From positions 1-19,962 of the forward strand of contig JAOXYB010009678.1 of assembly GCA_028565635.1 (NCBI GenBank): a stretch of DNA of 19,962 bases, given 5' to 3'. A model generated the notes under the pieces. That model saw only the letters and a program-made list of their open reading frames with translations, made no database searches and had not been told where the DNA came from. Shown here piece by piece: positions 17,984 through 19,962 of this stretch (position 1 is the stretch's first letter; each line of letters starts with the position of its first letter). Source of the stretch: Phoronis ovalis. Taxonomy: Eukaryota; Phoronida; Phoronidae. The position numbers and the translations under genes were made by a program.

Positions 17984-19962
17984 GTAAAACATAGAAAACA
18001 CTCTAAAAGACCTCTGATGAAATCACAGATTATCGTCCCTTTTCGTTATTTTTCCTCTACTGAGGACTAATTTAAGTGTTCATTTTAACAATCGCAGTAG
18101 TTGGTAATTAGAACACACCGACCATATTTCGTGAGTGCTGTGAAAGCTAACGCATCGCCAATTTAAAAATATTCAAGAACAATTATTCTAATTGGTTGAG
18201 AGACTCCTTGTAGAATTTTTTGATGTACAACTGTTCTTTATATTGATCCTTATTATTAAAAAAATACTTTCCAGAGGTCACGCTGATTGTGTAAAGATAA
18301 AGTAACCGTCTAAGCAGGGAGAATAACAAGTGGTACCCCTGGTATATATAATCAAAACAATACTCGGATCCCAGATACTGCCTAATTATAACCAGAATAC
18401 TCTTGATTGGTTGTATTTTGTAGAAAAGTTTCTTTGACGTCGGCGTTCACATGTCGTTTGGGTCCCTGTAGCGGCTATAAAAGGGTAGCAGATGATTTTC
18501 ACCGTATGTTAAAGTTCATATATCACTTCTAAGCTATGCCCTTCTTTGCTTCTTTCTTTTTGGGAAAAAGAATGAATATGTAGCAAGTTTGTCTTTAAAT
18601 TAAAGGCATTCTCATACCTATTTTGTGTTTGGTAATGCTTAAATAATCAAAGAATTATAATTCCTACAACCCTTACGTAATGTTTCTCTATAGAAAACTC
18701 TATAGAATTCTAGAGGTACTGGACTGCATTTCTATAAAATTCTACAGGACTACAGAATTCAATAGAATTTCTATAGATGATTCTACAGAATTCTTTAGAG
18801 CGTCTCTAGTAGTCTATGAAGGGTCTACATACATGTAATTTTATAGAAAATCTACAGAGTATTATGTAGAATAATGGTCGCTTTCTATAGAATTCTATAG
18901 GGAATTTCGTTTTTTATCTTTATATATTTATGGGAGTTACACTATTTTTACATTTAGCTTTTTATTAAATATTAGTTATATTTTAGCATTCAATAGCATG
19001 CAAGTTTATTTAAAGCAACAACATTTCAGATCTTAAATTAAACTTACTGTACCTTCTTTTTGATAAGTACGAGAAAAATCACAAGATATTGCTGCACAAG
19101 CGCGGATGGGGAGAAGATATGAGCTATGTTATAATGCGAAATACCACTTCATTTCAAAAATATGTATTACTCTTTGACATATGCTTCTTCTTTATAAAGT
19201 GCAGTGATCGACTTCAGGAGGATCCGTGGAAGAAATGCAATCTTGGGCAATATCGATTTATAAGTGAATGTTGATCTTAACTCGTACGGACTACGTTCGT
19301 GGGACTTAACTTTATGTCTGACATCCATTGAACAGTTTTTCGATCAATAGTGCACTTAACTCGAAGCAAGTAAGGGTAAGTGATAGCCTGCCCGTGTCAC
19401 GAGCAAAATCACGTATTTTAGCTCTAGTGCCAAAGTGAAATGCTTCCAGAAAATATATACTGTCTCGCTTTGAAAATGGAAGAACAGGCGACTAAAAAGA
19501 CCCTGGCAAGTTGTTTTTTAACATTTAATGGTTATAATATATTTTTAGATAATACATTTGTTTGCAGCTATGCGGTTACTGAAAGCGAAAATATTAAAAG
19601 AATGAAAGAACTCCTGAATAAATGTTTAACATTCATGTTTTAAAATGTTTATCCGACAGCTTTTGAAATATGTGTTCTGTTATAAATATTTAAGCGTAAC
19701 ACTTAACTGTTCTTCGCAAAAAGAACTAAATCATTGATACAAAGTATGTTAAGAACAAAATTATTTCGATACAGGCCTATAATGATACAATATTATGTTT
19801 CAAATTCGCACTGAACAAATGTTAAAAAATCACGTTTTGGCGATCTTGTAACTTGCAGGTGGTTCGTATTGTTTATTCACTATGCTTTTTAAAATTTTAC
19901 TGACAATGACCACATGTATAAGGTGGTACGATATTGAGGATTTAATAGGAAGCTACTTATCT
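17984..19962. other. Upstream intron or intergenic sequence
   Basis: It should contain or precede the exon with the VWD start (GDPHxxTFDG). I searched the minus strand for that motif and did not find it. Present are the palindromic cluster (18683-18902) and short unassigned plus-strand frames (19089-19274, 19440-19643) with no family resemblance. Confidence 0.5.
18683..18902. repeat. Cluster of palindromic TTCTATAGAA / TTCTAGA motifs
   Basis: More than ten variants of a self-complementary word (TCTATAGAATTCTAGAG, TTCTACAGAATTC, TTTCTATAGAATTCTATAG) within about 220 bases. Each word can fold on itself or pair with others. It sits upstream of the first VWD exon, presumably in an intron. Confidence 0.8.

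Noticed and set aside
18473-18490. TATA-box-like CTATAAAAGG on the plus strand
   Set aside because: No coding exon or other promoter element follows in a sensible position, and the local sequence is AT-rich enough for chance matches.
19200-19245. Minus-strand CISSTDPPEVDHC considered as the missing GDPH start of VWD
   Set aside because: The GDPHxxTFDG pattern is absent and the frame stops at once, with no donor of the needed phase.
19440-19643. 67-codon plus-strand frame
   Set aside because: Composition is compatible with protein, but there is no family motif and no supporting splice or regulatory signal.
1-19962. CRISPR array, tRNA, rRNA or bacterial-type operon
   Set aside because: No regularly spaced identical repeats with unique spacers, no cloverleaf with both A and B boxes, and the exon-intron structure is clearly eukaryotic.

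Overview
This is intron-rich, AT-rich animal genomic DNA. It carries the middle part of one large secreted or cell-surface gene on the minus strand, running from right (5') to left (3'). The exons follow metazoan splicing rules: GT donors and AG acceptors, read as AC and CT on the plus strand. The product is a von Willebrand factor D and EGF domain protein of the VWDE / mucin-like type. The protein style, the strings of calcium-binding EGF exons and the non-LTR element suggest a marine invertebrate. A mollusc is my guess, and it is only inference.

Layout in transcription order. At 17981-13631 four exons encode most of a VWD domain and the linker after it, including a furin-type RNRR site and an acidic patch. 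At 13526-12265 three exons encode a Ser/Thr-rich stretch, a classical EGF module, a beta-rich segment and a Cys-rich segment typical of VWDE proteins. At 12064-11954 there is a short Cys-rich exon. From 10696 to 1030 there is a string of EGF exons that all begin and end in phase 1. Ten look intact (10574, 10314, 9750, 8888, 5975, 4923, 3694, 2476, 1962 and 1030, named by left end). Four are broken (9432, 5663, 5216 and 4211). The joined reading of the intact exons is about 1040 residues. Neither end of the gene is in the window: the exon before 17981 (expected to hold the GDPH-type start of VWD) and the exons after 1030 were not found.

The most interesting feature is birth and death of EGF exons. 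A two-exon unit (A+B) with its introns has been duplicated in tandem at about 929-5100, with a further decayed B copy at 5216. A second block of about 475 bases, holding another exon pair, occurs at 5663-6137 and again at 9432-9912. Several copies have lost splice sites or reading frame. Because every exon is phase 1-1, losing one removes a domain without shifting the frame.

The introns hold a decayed non-LTR retrotransposon (reverse transcriptase, 7235-8073, same strand as the gene), a degenerate minisatellite (6241-6447), a cluster of palindromic TTCTATAGAA-like motifs (18683-18902), several microsatellites and two dispersed repeat families. I see no tRNA, rRNA, CRISPR array or complete second gene. 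Plus-strand open frames here are best explained as chance or shadow frames.
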